From Verrucomicrobiota bacterium (GTDB lineage: Bacteria > Verrucomicrobiota > Verrucomicrobiia > Palsa-1439), in the NCBI GenBank assembly GCA_016871575.1, contig VHCW01000047.1, positions 1-37,016 on the forward strand: a stretch of DNA of 37,016 nucleotides. The letters run 5' to 3'. The notes beneath the pieces are model-generated. The model was given only the letters and a program-made list of their open reading frames with translations, was not told where the DNA came from and did not search any database. Positions 1-9,388 of this stretch are shown here, piece by piece. Position numbers and translations under genes: made by a program. Positions within the stretch are counted from its first letter, which is position 1, and every line of letters begins with the position of its first letter.

Positions 1-29
1 ACTGAGTGCTGGAGGACGGGAGCGAAGGA

Positions 30-115
30 TGGTGGAGAGAGATGGATTCGAACCATCGAAGGCATAAGCCAGCAGATTTACAGTCTGCCCCGTTTGGCCA
101 CTTCGGTATCTCTCC
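30..115 (-). tRNA. tRNA-Tyr (anticodon GTA)
   Basis: Read on the minus strand, the sequence starts GGAGAGA and ends TCTCTCC followed by ACCA, giving a perfect 7-bp acceptor stem with an encoded CCA. The anticodon arm CAGA-CTGTAAA-TCTG has a seven-base loop with GTA in the middle. The T arm carries GGTTCGAATCC. An extended variable arm (about 13 nt) between anticodon and T stems is the class II form expected of bacterial tRNA-Tyr. Without the CCA the gene is 33..115. Confidence 0.96.
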
Positions 116-200
116 ACACAGAGCGTGGGATTCCCACCGCGGAGGGAATAGTGCGTGATTCTATCGGTTTTCGCAACCGAGAAATTAGAAAAAGTGTTTC

Positions 201-1361
201 TCAGGTTTCCAGCGACCACTTGGCCTGTCGCAACACGGCGCGGGGCAGGTCCTTCATTTTCTCGTACCAGACGGTGAGCAGCGTTCCGTCAGCAAGTTCG
301 ACGGTGCTCGGATAGCCGAGGTCGCCCGCGCCATCGCCGGAGATGATCATCGGATCCGACCATGTCTTGCCGCCGTTATCACTGAGCCGGGCTTGGTTTC
401 CCATCGGCGCGCGACGATGGCCGTACGTCATCAAGAGCTTGCCGCTGCGCAGGCGCAGCAGATGCGAGGGATAACCCCAGACGCCGATGGAATGCGGTTG
501 CGTCCATGTCTTGCCGCCATCATCGGACTCGGTCTGGAGCGTTTCGCCGGTGTTGGCTTTGTTGTGGTTGCGGATTTGGGCGATGATGCGGCCATTGCCG
601 GTGTCCACGGCGTGAAGTTCGTGGTAAAGCGTTGCGTCGTCGCCGGGCCGCACGGGAATCTCTCCCAGCCAGCGCCACGTCTTGCCATCGTCGGTGGATT
701 CACAGGCGCCCACGCGTCTGCCGTCACTCCAGAGTTGCCTGCCGGCGTACAGGAGGCGGCCATCGTCCAGTTGCACGGGGCCGTGCGGACTGTTGACGTT
801 GCTGTCGTAGCGCGCCGACCACGTGACGCCGCCGTCGGTGGAGCGGATCATCCACCGGCCCAGTTCGCTCTGGCGTTGTTCGGCGTTGAGCCGGTTGTGC
901 GCGGCCTGCCACGCCTTCAATTTCTCCGCCGACCATGCGCCTTTCTCACCGGTTTTCTTTTTTTGGGCGGCCAACAAGCCCTTCTCGTACGCCAACGAAG
1001 TGAACGTTGTCACAAGGATCGTGCCCTTCGCGGTTTCCAACACACCGGCGTCGCGGTCGTCAATGGCACTGTCGAGCAACACCTGTGGCCAGCCCCATGT
1101 CGCCCCGTTGTCGTGCGAGACCATGAGTTTGACGCGCCCGAACGGGCAGACGTGCGCCTCGCGCGCGCCGGAGTAGCTGAGCAACAGGTTGCCGTTCTTG
1201 CGCCGGCAGACCGTCGGCCAACCGTGATAATACTCCGGCTGGTGGCTGATGATCCTGGTTTCGTGAACCTTGATGGTGGGCGCGGCTGTTGCCTGCGATT
1301 TGATGCTGAACAGCGCCACGGTCGAGACAGCGAGGAATTGGCGGCGATTGAGTGTGTTCAT
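201..1361 (-). CDS. Exported sialidase-like (BNR/Asp-box) protein
   Basis: A 386-residue protein starting MNTLNRRQFLAVSTVALFS, a Tat signal (RRQFL) with processing probably near ATAAP. Five Asp-box motifs of the S-x-D-x-G-x-T-W type are visible (SHDNGATW, STDGGVTW, STDDGKTW, SDDGGKTW, SDNGGKTW), which mark the blades of a six-bladed sialidase fold. The start at 1361 is chosen because GGAGGAA lies 5 bp upstream and because the open frame upstream is only the shadow of the next gene. The ATG overlaps the stop of the upstream amidohydrolase (ATGA), so the two are translationally coupled. The true substrate need not be sialic acid; many environmental members of this family are annotated only as exo-alpha-sialidase-like. 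It should act in the periplasm or outside the cell. Confidence 0.85.
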   Translation of the reverse strand: MNTLNRRQFLAVSTVALFSIKSQATAAPTIKVHETRIISHQPEYYHGWPTVCRRKNGNLLLSYSGAREAHVCPFGRVKLMVSHDNGATWGWPQVLLDSAIDDRDAGVLETAKGTILVTTFTSLAYEKGLLAAQKKKTGEKGAWSAEKLKAWQAAHNRLNAEQRQSELGRWMIRSTDGGVTWSARYDSNVNSPHGPVQLDDGRLLYAGRQLWSDGRRVGACESTDDGKTWRWLGEIPVRPGDDATLYHELHAVDTGNGRIIAQIRNHNKANTGETLQTESDDGGKTWTQPHSIGVWGYPSHLLRLRSGKLLMTYGHRRAPMGNQARLSDNGGKTWSDPMIISGDGAGDLGYPSTVELADGTLLTVWYEKMKDLPRAVLRQAKWSLET

Positions 1362-2275
1362 AGAGTTCCTCCAAGCAGTCGTGCTGCGTTGTTGTAGTAG
1401 ATATCGGTCAGCGTGTCGGCGTCGGCGATGCGGTCGAGCAACGCGATCATCTTGCGGCCAATGCAGCCGCCTTTGAAATTCAATCCGTTGCCGTCGTGGC
1501 ACGGGCAATCGCTGGCGAAAAGCAGTTTCTTCCGGTGACGTCGCAGGAAACCGGCGGCGAACCCTTCGTCGCGCTCGAAGGCGTTGTAACCGGAGCCGGC
1601 GGACATGTCGCCATAGAGGTTGTCGTACTCGGCGAGCCAACGATCCAGCAGGCCGCCGGGTTTCACGGGGCCTTTCGGATAGAGGGAGACATCCGGCGGC
1701 GGCACATCGGCGCTGATGTGGCTCCACCACGATTGCGCGTGGCCGATGAACGTCACGCGGCGGAACCGTTTCAGCAACGGTTCGAGATGTTCCTCGATGC
1801 CCTGATTGAAACCTTTCTTGTTGTCCTGAAAGTGGAACGTGCACGCCCAGCCGAACTCGCTGATAGTTTCGAGCATTCGCGTGATGCGCGGATCGTTGAG
1901 CGGCAGCTGTTGTTTCTGTTCGCCGTAGCCGCGGCACCCGGCTTTCGCATAGGCGCGGATGCGCTTCTCAAAATCGTCACGCCGCAAGTCCACCTGACAG
2001 AACGGAATGACGCGCTGCGGGTATTGCCGATACCCGTCGAGCACTTCATCGGTTGTCAAAAACACGCCGCCGGCGATGTCTTCCAACGGCAGGAGCACGG
2101 CCTTCTCGCAGCCGAGTCCTTCAATGTGCGCGATGGTGGCCGGCAAATCACGTTTGTAGTGCTTGATGTGAAGATGAAAGTCAATGATCCGTCGCGGCTT
2201 TGCTGCCGTGGCCTTGATGCCACAGAAGGCCGCAGTTGAAACAGCAAGGAACTGGCGACGAGTAAATGCAGTCAT
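1358..2275 (-). CDS. Tat-exported amidohydrolase (amidohydrolase-2 type)
   Basis: A 305-residue protein starting MTAFTRRQFLAVSTAAFCG, a Tat signal nearly identical to that of the downstream sialidase, which suggests the two leaders share ancestry. The mature part opens with IIDFHLHIKHYKRD, the metal-binding HxH of the TIM-barrel amidohydrolase superfamily. It continues with FIGHAQSWW (a metal-binding His) and LFASDCPCHDG (the catalytic Asp near the C terminus). The length fits PF04909-type enzymes, which hydrolyse or decarboxylate small cyclic substrates; no substrate can be named. An alternative upstream ATG would add about 47 residues, but the Tat leader marks 2275 as the likely start. No strong ribosome-binding site is seen. 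It is the first gene of a coupled pair and diverges from the gene at 2365. Confidence 0.82.
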   Translation of the reverse strand: MTAFTRRQFLAVSTAAFCGIKATAAKPRRIIDFHLHIKHYKRDLPATIAHIEGLGCEKAVLLPLEDIAGGVFLTTDEVLDGYRQYPQRVIPFCQVDLRRDDFEKRIRAYAKAGCRGYGEQKQQLPLNDPRITRMLETISEFGWACTFHFQDNKKGFNQGIEEHLEPLLKRFRRVTFIGHAQSWWSHISADVPPPDVSLYPKGPVKPGGLLDRWLAEYDNLYGDMSAGSGYNAFERDEGFAAGFLRRHRKKLLFASDCPCHDGNGLNFKGGCIGRKMIALLDRIADADTLTDIYYNNAARLLGGTL

Positions 2276-2326
2276 GGCGTGTGGCTTTATACAAGTCTCC
2301 AGCTTCCAATACAAACTGTTTGATGG

Positions 2327-2355
2327 TTGCCCAATCCGTTGGCCGCCGATATGAT
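2327..2355 (+). promoter_or_regulatory. Promoter of the 2365 sialidase-like gene
   Basis: TTGCCC at 2327-2332, a 17-bp spacer, and TATGAT at 2350-2355. The -10 box ends only 9 bp before the ATG at 2365, so the transcript would have a leader of at most a few bases, and no Shine-Dalgarno sequence fits. The site sits in the 89-bp divergent intergenic region. Confidence 0.55.
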
Positions 2356-2364
2356 TCGGCCACA

Positions 2365-4155
2365 ATGAAACACTTCTTCGCATTGCTTCTGGCTGCTCAG
2401 GTGGCGACTGGCGCACAGATTGTGCTGGAGGACTTTCGCGTCGAGCCGATGTCGCTACGACTCGGAGAATCGTTTACGGTGCGTGCGCGGGCTGTCGCGA
2501 AAGAGGTCAAGCTGGGCAGTTTCCTGTTGCGCACGGCCAACGAAATCAAGAAGGAAGATGCGCTCCCCGGTTTTCCGATCCGTTCAAGCGGATACTGTTA
2601 CGTTGGCGAAAACAAGAAGTACCATCTGCTCGACAACGGTTCCCTCGACCGCGACAAAGCCGCGAGCGCGTTCGCCATCGAGATCAGCACGCGCGGTTGG
2701 AAGGATGGCCGTTATCCGCTGGCGTTCTTCGCCAGCAACCGACCGGCCGCGGGGGCGTTTGTCGCTGCGCGTCACGATTTCGTTGTGACGGTGCGCGGCA
2801 CCCAAGTGACCATCGAGGATCTCGGCGGCAATTCACCGGCCAAAAGCAGCATCATTACGGAGTTCTCGGTTCAGGATAGACTGTCCGTGCGGTTCGCGCC
2901 GAACGCCGCCGCCACGCTGAAGATCACCGATGCTTACTACGTCGCTCCGAGCGAAGTGCTGCCCGGCTTCTCGTACGACGCCGAGAAGAAGAAAACCTTC
3001 CTCGTAATTCCGTCCCAGGATGGCGTTGCCTCGCTCACGCTCGACACGCGCGGCTGGCCGGCGGGCGCGCATCATCTGATGCTTCAGGCGTTGAGTACTT
3101 CCGGGCGAGTGGTGGATCAACGCCCCTTCGCCATCAAGGTGGCCGGGCCAAACGACCGGCTGAACGTCACGGTCGAGCCATCGGTCTTGTTCGGGCCAGG
3201 AACGCATTTCGGACGGTTCGCGAAGCTACGCGACGGCACGTTGTTTTGCGCCGAGAAACTTTCCCGCGATGGCGGTCGCACGTGGGAAGCGGGCACCGGC
3301 GGTTTCGGCGAAGGCGCTGAGCAACTGCGCGATGGGACGGTGATCGGACTGGTCTATCGCTGCCTGCCGGTCAAGGAGAAGGAAGGTTGGTACACGGTGA
3401 CGCGACACACATCGAAGGATGGCCGGCGGTTCGAGAAGGACGAGGCGACGATGTTCGTTCCCGAAGCCAAAGGCGCGATGGGCCATGGGCCGCACGTCGG
3501 GCCGCTGTTCATGCGCTCCATCATCGAGCGCAAAGACGGCTCGCTCGTCGCCTACATGGCCGGCTGGTTCAAGGGCGACGACGCGTTGTGCCCGTACGGC
3601 CGCGGACGTCCGTATTCGCGCAGCTACGTCTGCGAATCCAACGACGGCGGTAGGACGTGGCGTTATCTGGCGACCATCGGCTACGAACAGATCGGCAGCG
3701 AAGGCTACAACGAAGGCTCGATGCGCCGGTTGACGGACGGTTCGTGGTTGGCCGTGATGCGCACCGGCAACGCGACCGATCTCAAGTGCCAGGACAACCC
3801 AATTATGTGGTCGGTCAGCCGCGACGAAGGACGGACGTGGTCAAAGCCGCAGCGCACCGGGCTGGAAGGATGTTATCCCAGTCTCGCTGTATTGAGCGAT
3901 GGGTTGCTGGTGATGAGTTACGGCCGGCCCGGTGCGATGATTGCGTTCAGCGCCGATGGCGGGCGCACGTGGACGGACGTGACTTGTGTGGATGCCACCA
4001 CGAGGTCTGGCTACACGGATGTCGTGGAAGTTGAGCCGGGGTTGCTGCTGGTTGGTTTCGGCACGCAACACTATCTCGACCCGCCAACCGGCGAACGCAC
4101 CGACGGCCTGCGGCTGGCGCGCGTGCGATACACGTCAGGAACAACCCGCCGATGA
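2365..4155 (+). CDS. Secreted two-domain sialidase-like protein
   Basis: A 596-residue protein with a Sec signal (MKHFFALLLAAQVATGAQ). Residues about 20-260 are beta-rich with no recognised family, with two similar halves each carrying a D/S-TRGW-x-x-G motif (residues around 110 and 230). Residues about 270-590 form a sialidase-like propeller with at least four Asp boxes (SRDGGRTW, SNDGGRTW, SRDEGRTW, SADGGRTW). The ATG at 2365 is preferred over an in-frame upstream ATG because it begins the signal peptide. It is divergent from the amidohydrolase/sialidase pair and followed by a strong terminator, so it is probably monocistronic. Glycosidase activity is inferred from fold only. Confidence 0.82.
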   Translation: MKHFFALLLAAQVATGAQIVLEDFRVEPMSLRLGESFTVRARAVAKEVKLGSFLLRTANEIKKEDALPGFPIRSSGYCYVGENKKYHLLDNGSLDRDKAASAFAIEISTRGWKDGRYPLAFFASNRPAAGAFVAARHDFVVTVRGTQVTIEDLGGNSPAKSSIITEFSVQDRLSVRFAPNAAATLKITDAYYVAPSEVLPGFSYDAEKKKTFLVIPSQDGVASLTLDTRGWPAGAHHLMLQALSTSGRVVDQRPFAIKVAGPNDRLNVTVEPSVLFGPGTHFGRFAKLRDGTLFCAEKLSRDGGRTWEAGTGGFGEGAEQLRDGTVIGLVYRCLPVKEKEGWYTVTRHTSKDGRRFEKDEATMFVPEAKGAMGHGPHVGPLFMRSIIERKDGSLVAYMAGWFKGDDALCPYGRGRPYSRSYVCESNDGGRTWRYLATIGYEQIGSEGYNEGSMRRLTDGSWLAVMRTGNATDLKCQDNPIMWSVSRDEGRTWSKPQRTGLEGCYPSLAVLSDGLLVMSYGRPGAMIAFSADGGRTWTDVTCVDATTRSGYTDVVEVEPGLLLVGFGTQHYLDPPTGERTDGLRLARVRYTSGTTRR

Positions 4156-4228
4156 AACAGAAAAGGAACAGACTTGTGAAACATATGGGTGCCTCCGGTA
4201 GCTGTATTTTCGATTGGCAAGATTGTCG

Positions 4229-4256
4229 GCCGCCTATGCGAGGCGGCGGTTTTGTT
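4229..4256 (+). terminator. Rho-independent terminator after the 2365 gene
   Basis: GCCGCCT (4229-4235), a 5-nt loop, AGGCGGC (4241-4247), then GGTTTTGTT. It lies 74 bp after the stop at 4155. It also shows that the long open frame beginning at 4152 is not a gene from that point. Confidence 0.75.
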
Positions 4257-4331
4257 GGGGATTTCGCCGACTCGCGGAGGCGGCCTGCAGCAAAGTCCCG
4301 GTTTTGGAGCGTTATCGGAGGTGCTCATATC

Positions 4332-4882
4332 TTGTGGACGGTCGTATTGTTCGCACTCCTGGTCGCAGTGAGAACCACTGAAGCGCAACCCCTGGTGCCG
4401 TCGGGTTGGGACCCGTCGCTAGCCGGCGATCTGGTCATGGCGCGGCTAGTCCGGGTCAACGCACCACAGGTGAAGGGGCCGCACGATGCGGAGTTCGTGT
4501 GCGTGTGCGGCCGCGCTTATGTCGTCGAACACGACAACGACATGCAACCCGGCCACGGCGCCGATGCGGCGCAGTATTGTGTGTTGACGGTGGTGAATCT
4601 GAAGACGCTCGCGGTGGAGAAGGTCGTGCTGATGGCGAAGTCGGAGGAGGTTTTTGACAACCTGACGCTGCCGAAGGGCATGTGTTTTGTGCCGCGCATC
4701 ATCCGGAAGGACGAGCACACGCTGCGTTGTTACTTTTGCAGCCAGCCAGCGAAGGAGCAGGCGGTCACTTGGTATCGCGACTTCGACCTGCGCACGCTGG
4801 CCTTTGCGGGCCGGGCTACGACGGCGTTGTGGAGGCCAAGGGCAACTTGAGCGCGTCGCAGTTGCAACGCGCGAGTTTTTGA
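4332..4882 (+). pseudogene. Truncated, frameshifted secreted protein
   Basis: Translation most likely starts at the TTG at 4332, 10 bp after GGAGG, and gives a clean signal peptide (WTVVLFALLVAVRTTEAQ). The coding frame then reads VPSGWDPSLAGDLVMARLV through TWYRDFDLRTLAFAG and loses sense near 4815. Shifting by one base continues as PGYDGVVEAKGNLSASQLQ and stops at 4882. The pattern is a one-base indel in a G/C run plus loss of a C-terminal part, because about 180 residues is short for a secreted protein whose head resembles larger sialidase-related proteins. The exact family is not recognised with certainty. Both this gene and the next are broken by single-base shifts. Confidence 0.6.
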
Positions 4883-4897
4883 GGTTTCATTTATCCC

Positions 4898-5862
4898 GTG
4901 CAACGCCTCATTCTGTTTCTGGATGATCTTGGCAGTGTCGTTCCGTCAGTGTTGACCCGCGAGACATTGCGGGTTGTGAAAGCGCGCCCGGACATCCATC
5001 TGGCGGCTGTTTGTGTGTCCCGGCCGAAATCGTATCATCGTTTGCTGCGACGACATTTGCTCAACCAACTGCGCAGGAGGATCTCGGCGCTCATGGGACG
5101 TGAACACTTGCGCAAATTTGAGATGGCCATGCCCTTGAATCTTAAGCGCGCAGCCCGTCTTGATGGGTTTCGTATTCTTTCGCCTCCATCGGGCAATCTG
5201 AATGCCGCCTCGTTTGTCGAACAATTGGAGAACGATGTGCGCCCGACCATGGCGTTGACCTTTCTTTGTGGCCAACGTTTTGATGTGCCCCTGTTGAAGG
5301 CGCTGCAATATTCGGTGAACTATCATGATGGGGCACTCCCCGGCTATCGGGCGTCTATGTGACATCCTGGTCTGTGTATCGCGGGGAAGGGGAAACGGGT
5401 TTTACGTTTCACCTCATGGATAGCCGTCTGGACACGGGGCCGATCCTCATGAAAGGGAGCATCCCGATACGTCCTGACGTTTCTCCCTGGGATTTGGAAT
5501 GGCAGAAAGCGGCCGCGGCTTCTGTTTGCCTCCCGGGATTATTGGACGTGATGGCGGGTCGCTCGCCGGGAACCGCGCAAGAAGGACAAGGGCGGTTTTA
5601 CTCACAGCAGGAGGGGAAACGAATAACGACGATTGCGGATCCCTCAGTGATTTCCTTCGCCGAATTCTCTGGCCGGTTGCGAGCGTTTGGCGTGTTGTAC
5701 GTCGCGTTGGGAGACCGGTGGCACCGTGTCAGCGCAGTGAGGAGACTTCCAGCGCAGCCGTCACGAAAACAAAAACGCTGCTTTCAGACTTCCGAGGGCT
5801 ATTGGGTGGAAATCACCAGATTCCGCGCTCTCAGTCCGCGACGCCAGGAACGGGCTTGCTGA
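4898..5862 (+). pseudogene. Formyltransferase-family gene with a frameshift near 5350
   Basis: Starts at GTG 4898 (VQRLILFLDDLGSV). The first frame ends with QYSVNYHDGALPGYRA and a premature stop at 5362. The overlapping +1 frame begins TSWSVYRGEGETGFTFHLMDSRLDTGPILMKGSI. Together these make one formyltransferase domain: NYHDGALPGYRG, T-SWSVY and ETGFTFH-x-D-GPIL are the conserved core of methionyl-tRNA-formyltransferase-like enzymes. Restoring one G in the CGGG run at about 5347-5350 joins the frames as GYRGVYVTSWSVY. The intact product would be about 321 residues. It may be a sugar-nucleotide formyltransferase rather than Fmt; its closeness to kdsA hints at surface-glycan work, but the two are convergent. 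A sequencing error remains possible. Confidence 0.7.
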
Positions 5863-5926
5863 CTTCTCCCGTGTTGGTTCGTCGTATTGTTTCTTGTCCA
5901 AAATAGTTTTCTCCTTGTTCGCAACC

Positions 5927-6760
5927 TCAAGCAGCCTTTTGCCGGATGGCGTGCAATTGCTGCAAACATGGCAGCAGCGTCTTGATGTGAGCCAGTGGGA
6001 TTTGGTTGGCGGCATCACTTTTTGCCCTGTCTGGGTGCGGGTGCGTCTCCAAAAACAAACCATCGCAACCCGCTGCCACCGCGGCACGCGCCAGCACGGG
6101 CGCCATGCGACGATCCCCGCCGGTCACCTTGCCCGATGCGCCGCCGCCGGGCATCTGGACGCTGTGCGTCGCGTCGAACACGACCGGCCAGCCGAACTCG
6201 CGCATCATCGGCAGTGAACGCATGTCCACGACGAGGTTGCTGTAGCCGAACGAAGTGCCACGCTCGGTCAGCAAAAGGCTCTTCGCGCCGGCGGCCACGG
6301 CTTTGGCGATGGCGTGGCGCATGTCCCACGGCGCGAGGAACTGTCCCTTCTTGATGTTGACGCATCGGCCCGTTTTCGCCGCCGCTTGGATCAAATCGGT
6401 TTGCCGGCAGAGAAACGCGGGGATCTGAAGCACGTCGCAGATCTCCGACGCCGGAGCGCATTGCGACGGTTCATGGACATCAGTCAGGACGGGCACGCCG
6501 AACTCCCGTTTCACCTTGGCAAGGATGGCAAGGCCGCGCGGGAGGCCCGGCCCCCGACAGCTATCGCCGGCAGTCCGGTTCGCCTTGTCGAAACTCGATT
6601 TGAAAATGAACGGCACCCGCAAATCGTCGCAAACCGCCGCTAGGTGGCCGGCGGTCTCAAGAACGAGGCGTTCGCTTTCGATGAGACAAGGGCCGGCGAT
6701 AAGAAACAGCGGCGCACGCGCCCCGGCCAGGTGCAAGTTGCCGACGGTAATAGTCTTCAT
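5927..6760 (-). CDS. kdsA: 3-deoxy-8-phosphooctulonate synthase (Kdo-8-P synthase)
   Basis: A 277-residue TIM-barrel enzyme joining phosphoenolpyruvate and arabinose-5-phosphate to give Kdo-8-phosphate, the first committed step to the Kdo of lipopolysaccharide. Family signatures are LIAGPCLIES near the N terminus, FKSSFDKANRTAGDSCRGPG, PVLTDVHE, QIPAFLCRQTDL, VNIKKGQFLAPWDM, LTERGTSFGYSNLVVDMRSL, VVFDATHSVQMPGG and LFLETHPHPDRAKSDAANQ. The length matches the family. The start at 6760 is set by homology; only a distant AAGG is seen upstream. It is cytoplasmic. A strong terminator separates it from the upstream cold-shock gene, so it should have its own promoter in the about 45 bp before its start, where none is convincing. 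Confidence 0.95.
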   Translation of the reverse strand: MKTITVGNLHLAGARAPLFLIAGPCLIESERLVLETAGHLAAVCDDLRVPFIFKSSFDKANRTAGDSCRGPGLPRGLAILAKVKREFGVPVLTDVHEPSQCAPASEICDVLQIPAFLCRQTDLIQAAAKTGRCVNIKKGQFLAPWDMRHAIAKAVAAGAKSLLLTERGTSFGYSNLVVDMRSLPMMREFGWPVVFDATHSVQMPGGGASGKVTGGDRRMAPVLARAAVAAGCDGLFLETHPHPDRAKSDAANQIPLAHIKTLLPCLQQLHAIRQKAA

Positions 6761-6805
6761 GGCGGAAGTGTACCTTGTGGCGTGACGGCCCTCAAGCTGG
6801 AATAG

Positions 6806-6839
6806 AAAACCCCCTGCCGGCGTGGCCGGCAGGGGGTTT
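6806..6839 (-). terminator. Intrinsic terminator of the cold-shock gene
   Basis: A perfect 15-bp stem (AAACCCCCTGCCGGC at 6807-6821 and its complement at 6825-6839) with a 3-nt loop. On the minus strand it is followed by TCTATT, after three Ts that end the stem. It lies 18 bp past the cold-shock stop codon. Confidence 0.85.
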
Positions 6840-6857
6840 GTGTTGTCTGGATTGGGT

Positions 6858-7058
6858 TTACTTCGGCACGACGTTGGAGGCTTTGGGGCCTTTGGGTGAG
6901 TCGAGCAGTTCAAACTCCACCGCTTGGCCTTCCTCCAAGTTTTTGAATCCATCCCCGCCGATGGAGGAATAATGCACAAAGACATCCGCGCCGTTATCCT
7001 GTTGGATAAAGCCGAATCCCTTTTTCGTGTCGAACCATTTTACTTTGCCCTGGGGCAT
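6858..7058 (-). CDS. Cold-shock-domain RNA chaperone
   Basis: A 66-residue protein consisting of one cold-shock (OB-fold) domain. It shows both nucleic-acid-binding motifs, [15 protein letters not shown] (RNP1) and DVFVHYSSI (RNP2), and ends ASNVVPK. The length is typical of Csp proteins, which bind single-stranded RNA/DNA and melt secondary structure. The ATG at 7058 has an excellent AAGGAGA upstream; the frame open to 7187 is leader RNA. The gene is a single transcription unit with its own promoter, a leader of about 95 nt containing a hairpin, and a terminator, the usual arrangement for post-transcriptionally controlled csp genes. Confidence 0.95.
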   Translation of the reverse strand: MPQGKVKWFDTKKGFGFIQQDNGADVFVHYSSIGGDGFKNLEEGQAVEFELLDSPKGPKASNVVPK

Positions 7059-7108
7059 ACGTCTGTTCTCCTTACTTCGTTGTGTTGGCTTCTCCTTTGA
7101 GATGAAAC

Positions 7109-7135
7109 CGCCGTTCCTCGTACTTCGGAACGGCG
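7109..7135 (-). other. Hairpin in the csp 5' leader
   Basis: Perfect 9-bp stem CGCCGTTCC / GGAACGGCG with a 9-nt loop, in the predicted untranslated leader between the promoter and the csp ribosome-binding site. Its position fits a temperature- or translation-responsive leader, but function is inferred from place and shape only. Confidence 0.5.
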
Positions 7136-7159
7136 CTCCACTCCAAAGATTTCGGGCGC

Positions 7160-7187
7160 AGTATATGAAGTGGCTGAATCTTGTCAA
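7160..7187 (-). promoter_or_regulatory. Strong sigma-70-type promoter of csp
   Basis: On the minus strand TTGACA (7187-7182), a 16-bp spacer, and TATACT (7165-7160). Transcription would start near 7153, leaving a leader of about 95 nt. Confidence 0.75.
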
Positions 7188-7222
7188 TACCAGACCTGTG
7201 ACGATTCAGTTACACGAACCGG

Positions 7223-9388
7223 TCAGAAGAACCACCGTGCCGCCAATGCCACGAGGCTGGTCACGAGAATGCCCAAACCCACCGGCAGCAACGCGGCCAG
7301 TGCTGTCCATTTGGCGCTGCGGGTTTCCTTGTAAATCGTGTAAATGGTTGTGCTGCATGGATTGTGCAGGAGACTGAACAACATCAGGTTCACCGCCGTC
7401 AGCAACGTCCAGCCGCCTTGCGTGAGCACCACCTTGGTGCTTGCGTCTTCCGCCTCAAACATGACGCCCGCTCCCGCGCCGACGCCGCTGATGCCGCTGG
7501 TCAGCACGGTCAGCATCAGCACGGTGGGAATCACGATTTCATTGGCCGGAATGGCGATGATGTACGCCAGCAGAATGACGCCGTTCAATCCCATCAACCA
7601 CCCCAGTGGTCCGAGCCACTCCACCGCGTGTTCCGCCAGTGTCAGGTTGTCCACGCGGACGTTGCTGACCAGCCAGATCACGCATCCCGCCGGCGCAGCG
7701 AAGACCACGGCGCGCCACAATACCACCAGCGTGCGGTCAATCAGCGACGTGTAAATCGTCTGCAAGACGCGCGGCGGCCGGTACGGCGGCAGTTCGAGGC
7801 TGAACGTCGAGACTTCGCCGCGCAACACCGTCCTCGACAGCACCCACGACACGCCGAACATGAACACAACGCCCAGCAAGGTCACACCGACGACCGCCAT
7901 TGCCGAGACGACGCCCGCCAGCGCGGGCGGGGCAAGAACGCCAATGAACAGCGATGCGATCAGGATTTGCGTCGGCCATCGCCCGTTGCAGAGGGCGAAG
8001 TTGTTCGTGATGATCGCAATCAGCCGCTCGCGCGGGCTGTCAATGATTCGCGTCGCCACGACGCCCGCCGCGTTGCAGCCGTAGCCCATCATCATGCTCA
8101 ACGCCTGTTTGCCGTGCGCGCCCGCCCGCTTGAAAAGCGTGTCGAGGTTGAACGCCACACGCGGAAGGTAGCCGAGGTCCTCCAGCAACGTGAAAATCGG
8201 AAAGAAAATCGCCATCGGCGGCAACATCACCGCCACCACCCACGCCGTCGCCAGGTAGATTCCGTCCACGAGCAATCCGTTCAACCACCACGGCAACCCG
8301 ACGTTCTGACCGGCTGTCTGTAATAGCGGATACAGCCAGCCAATGAACAGGTCGTAGAGCCATCCCGAAGGCACATTGGCGCCCGTAATCGTGATCCAGA
8401 AAACCGCAGCAAACAACAAGCCCATCAGCGGGAATCCCCAGATGCGGCTTGTGACGAGCTTGTCCAACCGGCGCTCCCATTGGAACCGCGACGAAGCGTC
8501 GGGGTAGGCGAGCGACCGCCTCGCAATCCGCCCGGCATCCGCATACGTGGTTTCGACAATTTTGTCGTGAAACTCCTGCCCGACCTTCCACCGCAGTTCC
8601 TCCGCCTTCGCCAGCAACCCATCCGCCGAGGTCTCCCCGAATTCGCCGGCGCGAATTGCCCGAATCACGTGGTCATCGCCGTCCAACAATCGCAATGCCA
8701 CCCACCGCGCGTTCGGCAACGACGGCAATGCCGCCGTCACAACCGATGTCATTTCCCGCAATGCCTCGTGCGCTTCACCGCTGGCATCGCGCGAACGATA
8801 AGGACGACATTCGGTTCGTCCCATCGCCACCGACGCCACTGTTGCCACCAATTCCGCTAGTCCCTCCCGCTGGCGCGCCGCCGTCGCCACCACCGGCACG
8901 CCGAGATCGCGCGCGAGTCCCTCGACATCCACCGTGATCCCGTGCCGGCGCGCTTCGTCCATCAGGTTGATGCACAACACCACACGGTCGGTGATCTCCA
9001 AGACCTGCAAGACGAGATTCAAGTTCCGCTCCAGCCGCGTCGCGTCCACCACCACCAATGTCACATCCGGTTTTGCGAACAGGATGAAATCGCGCGCCAC
9101 CTCCTCGTCCGCCGAGCGCGCCAACAACGAATACGTCCCCGGCAAATCCACCAGCTTGAAGTCCCGGCCTTCCGTCTGGAACGCTCCCTCCGCCCGCACC
9201 ACCGTTTTTCCCGGCCAGTTGCCCGTGTGCTGGCGCAGCCCTGTCAGCGCATTGAACACCGTGCTCTTGCCGACATTCGGGTTCCCGGCGAGCGCCACGA
9301 CAAAATCAGCCTTGTCAACGTCGAGTCCCAGTTTGCGCAACCCGTTTCCCGGTGCGCATTCCTTGCAAGTGCCGCACGCAGTGCTCAT
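7223..9388 (-). CDS. feoB: Ferrous iron transporter FeoB
   Basis: A 721-residue inner-membrane Fe(II) transporter. A short Cys-rich lead ([14 protein letters not shown]) precedes the G domain: G1 [10 protein letters not shown]3 DLPGTYSL, G4 NLMD. It is followed by the helical domain and the membrane core with its Gate motifs ([50 protein letters not shown]). The start at 9388 is preferred because its ATG overlaps the stop of the upstream feoA-fusion gene (ATGA); an ATG 21 bp upstream is possible. In many proteobacterial FeoB proteins a Cys-rich stretch or FeoC follows; here Cys residues stand at the N terminus instead. It ends within 40 bp of the csp promoter. Confidence 0.96.
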   Translation of the reverse strand: MSTACGTCKECAPGNGLRKLGLDVDKADFVVALAGNPNVGKSTVFNALTGLRQHTGNWPGKTVVRAEGAFQTEGRDFKLVDLPGTYSLLARSADEEVARDFILFAKPDVTLVVVDATRLERNLNLVLQVLEITDRVVLCINLMDEARRHGITVDVEGLARDLGVPVVATAARQREGLAELVATVASVAMGRTECRPYRSRDASGEAHEALREMTSVVTAALPSLPNARWVALRLLDGDDHVIRAIRAGEFGETSADGLLAKAEELRWKVGQEFHDKIVETTYADAGRIARRSLAYPDASSRFQWERRLDKLVTSRIWGFPLMGLLFAAVFWITITGANVPSGWLYDLFIGWLYPLLQTAGQNVGLPWWLNGLLVDGIYLATAWVVAVMLPPMAIFFPIFTLLEDLGYLPRVAFNLDTLFKRAGAHGKQALSMMMGYGCNAAGVVATRIIDSPRERLIAIITNNFALCNGRWPTQILIASLFIGVLAPPALAGVVSAMAVVGVTLLGVVFMFGVSWVLSRTVLRGEVSTFSLELPPYRPPRVLQTIYTSLIDRTLVVLWRAVVFAAPAGCVIWLVSNVRVDNLTLAEHAVEWLGPLGWLMGLNGVILLAYIIAIPANEIVIPTVLMLTVLTSGISGVGAGAGVMFEAEDASTKVVLTQGGWTLLTAVNLMLFSLLHNPCSTTIYTIYKETRSAKWTALAALLPVGLGILVTSLVALAARWFF

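Noticed and set aside
116-200. Small inverted repeats between tRNA-Tyr and the sialidase, as a terminator
   Set aside because: Stems of 5-6 bp with no clean U tract; not strong enough to call.
4152-4331. ATGA-coupled start for the gene after the second sialidase
   Set aside because: A clear terminator at 4229-4256 interrupts it, and the TTG at 4332 with GGAGG and a signal peptide explains the real start.
7364-8323. A 319-codon plus-strand open frame
   Set aside because: It lies antisense to feoB and is rich in Arg, His and Gln, typical of a shadow frame.
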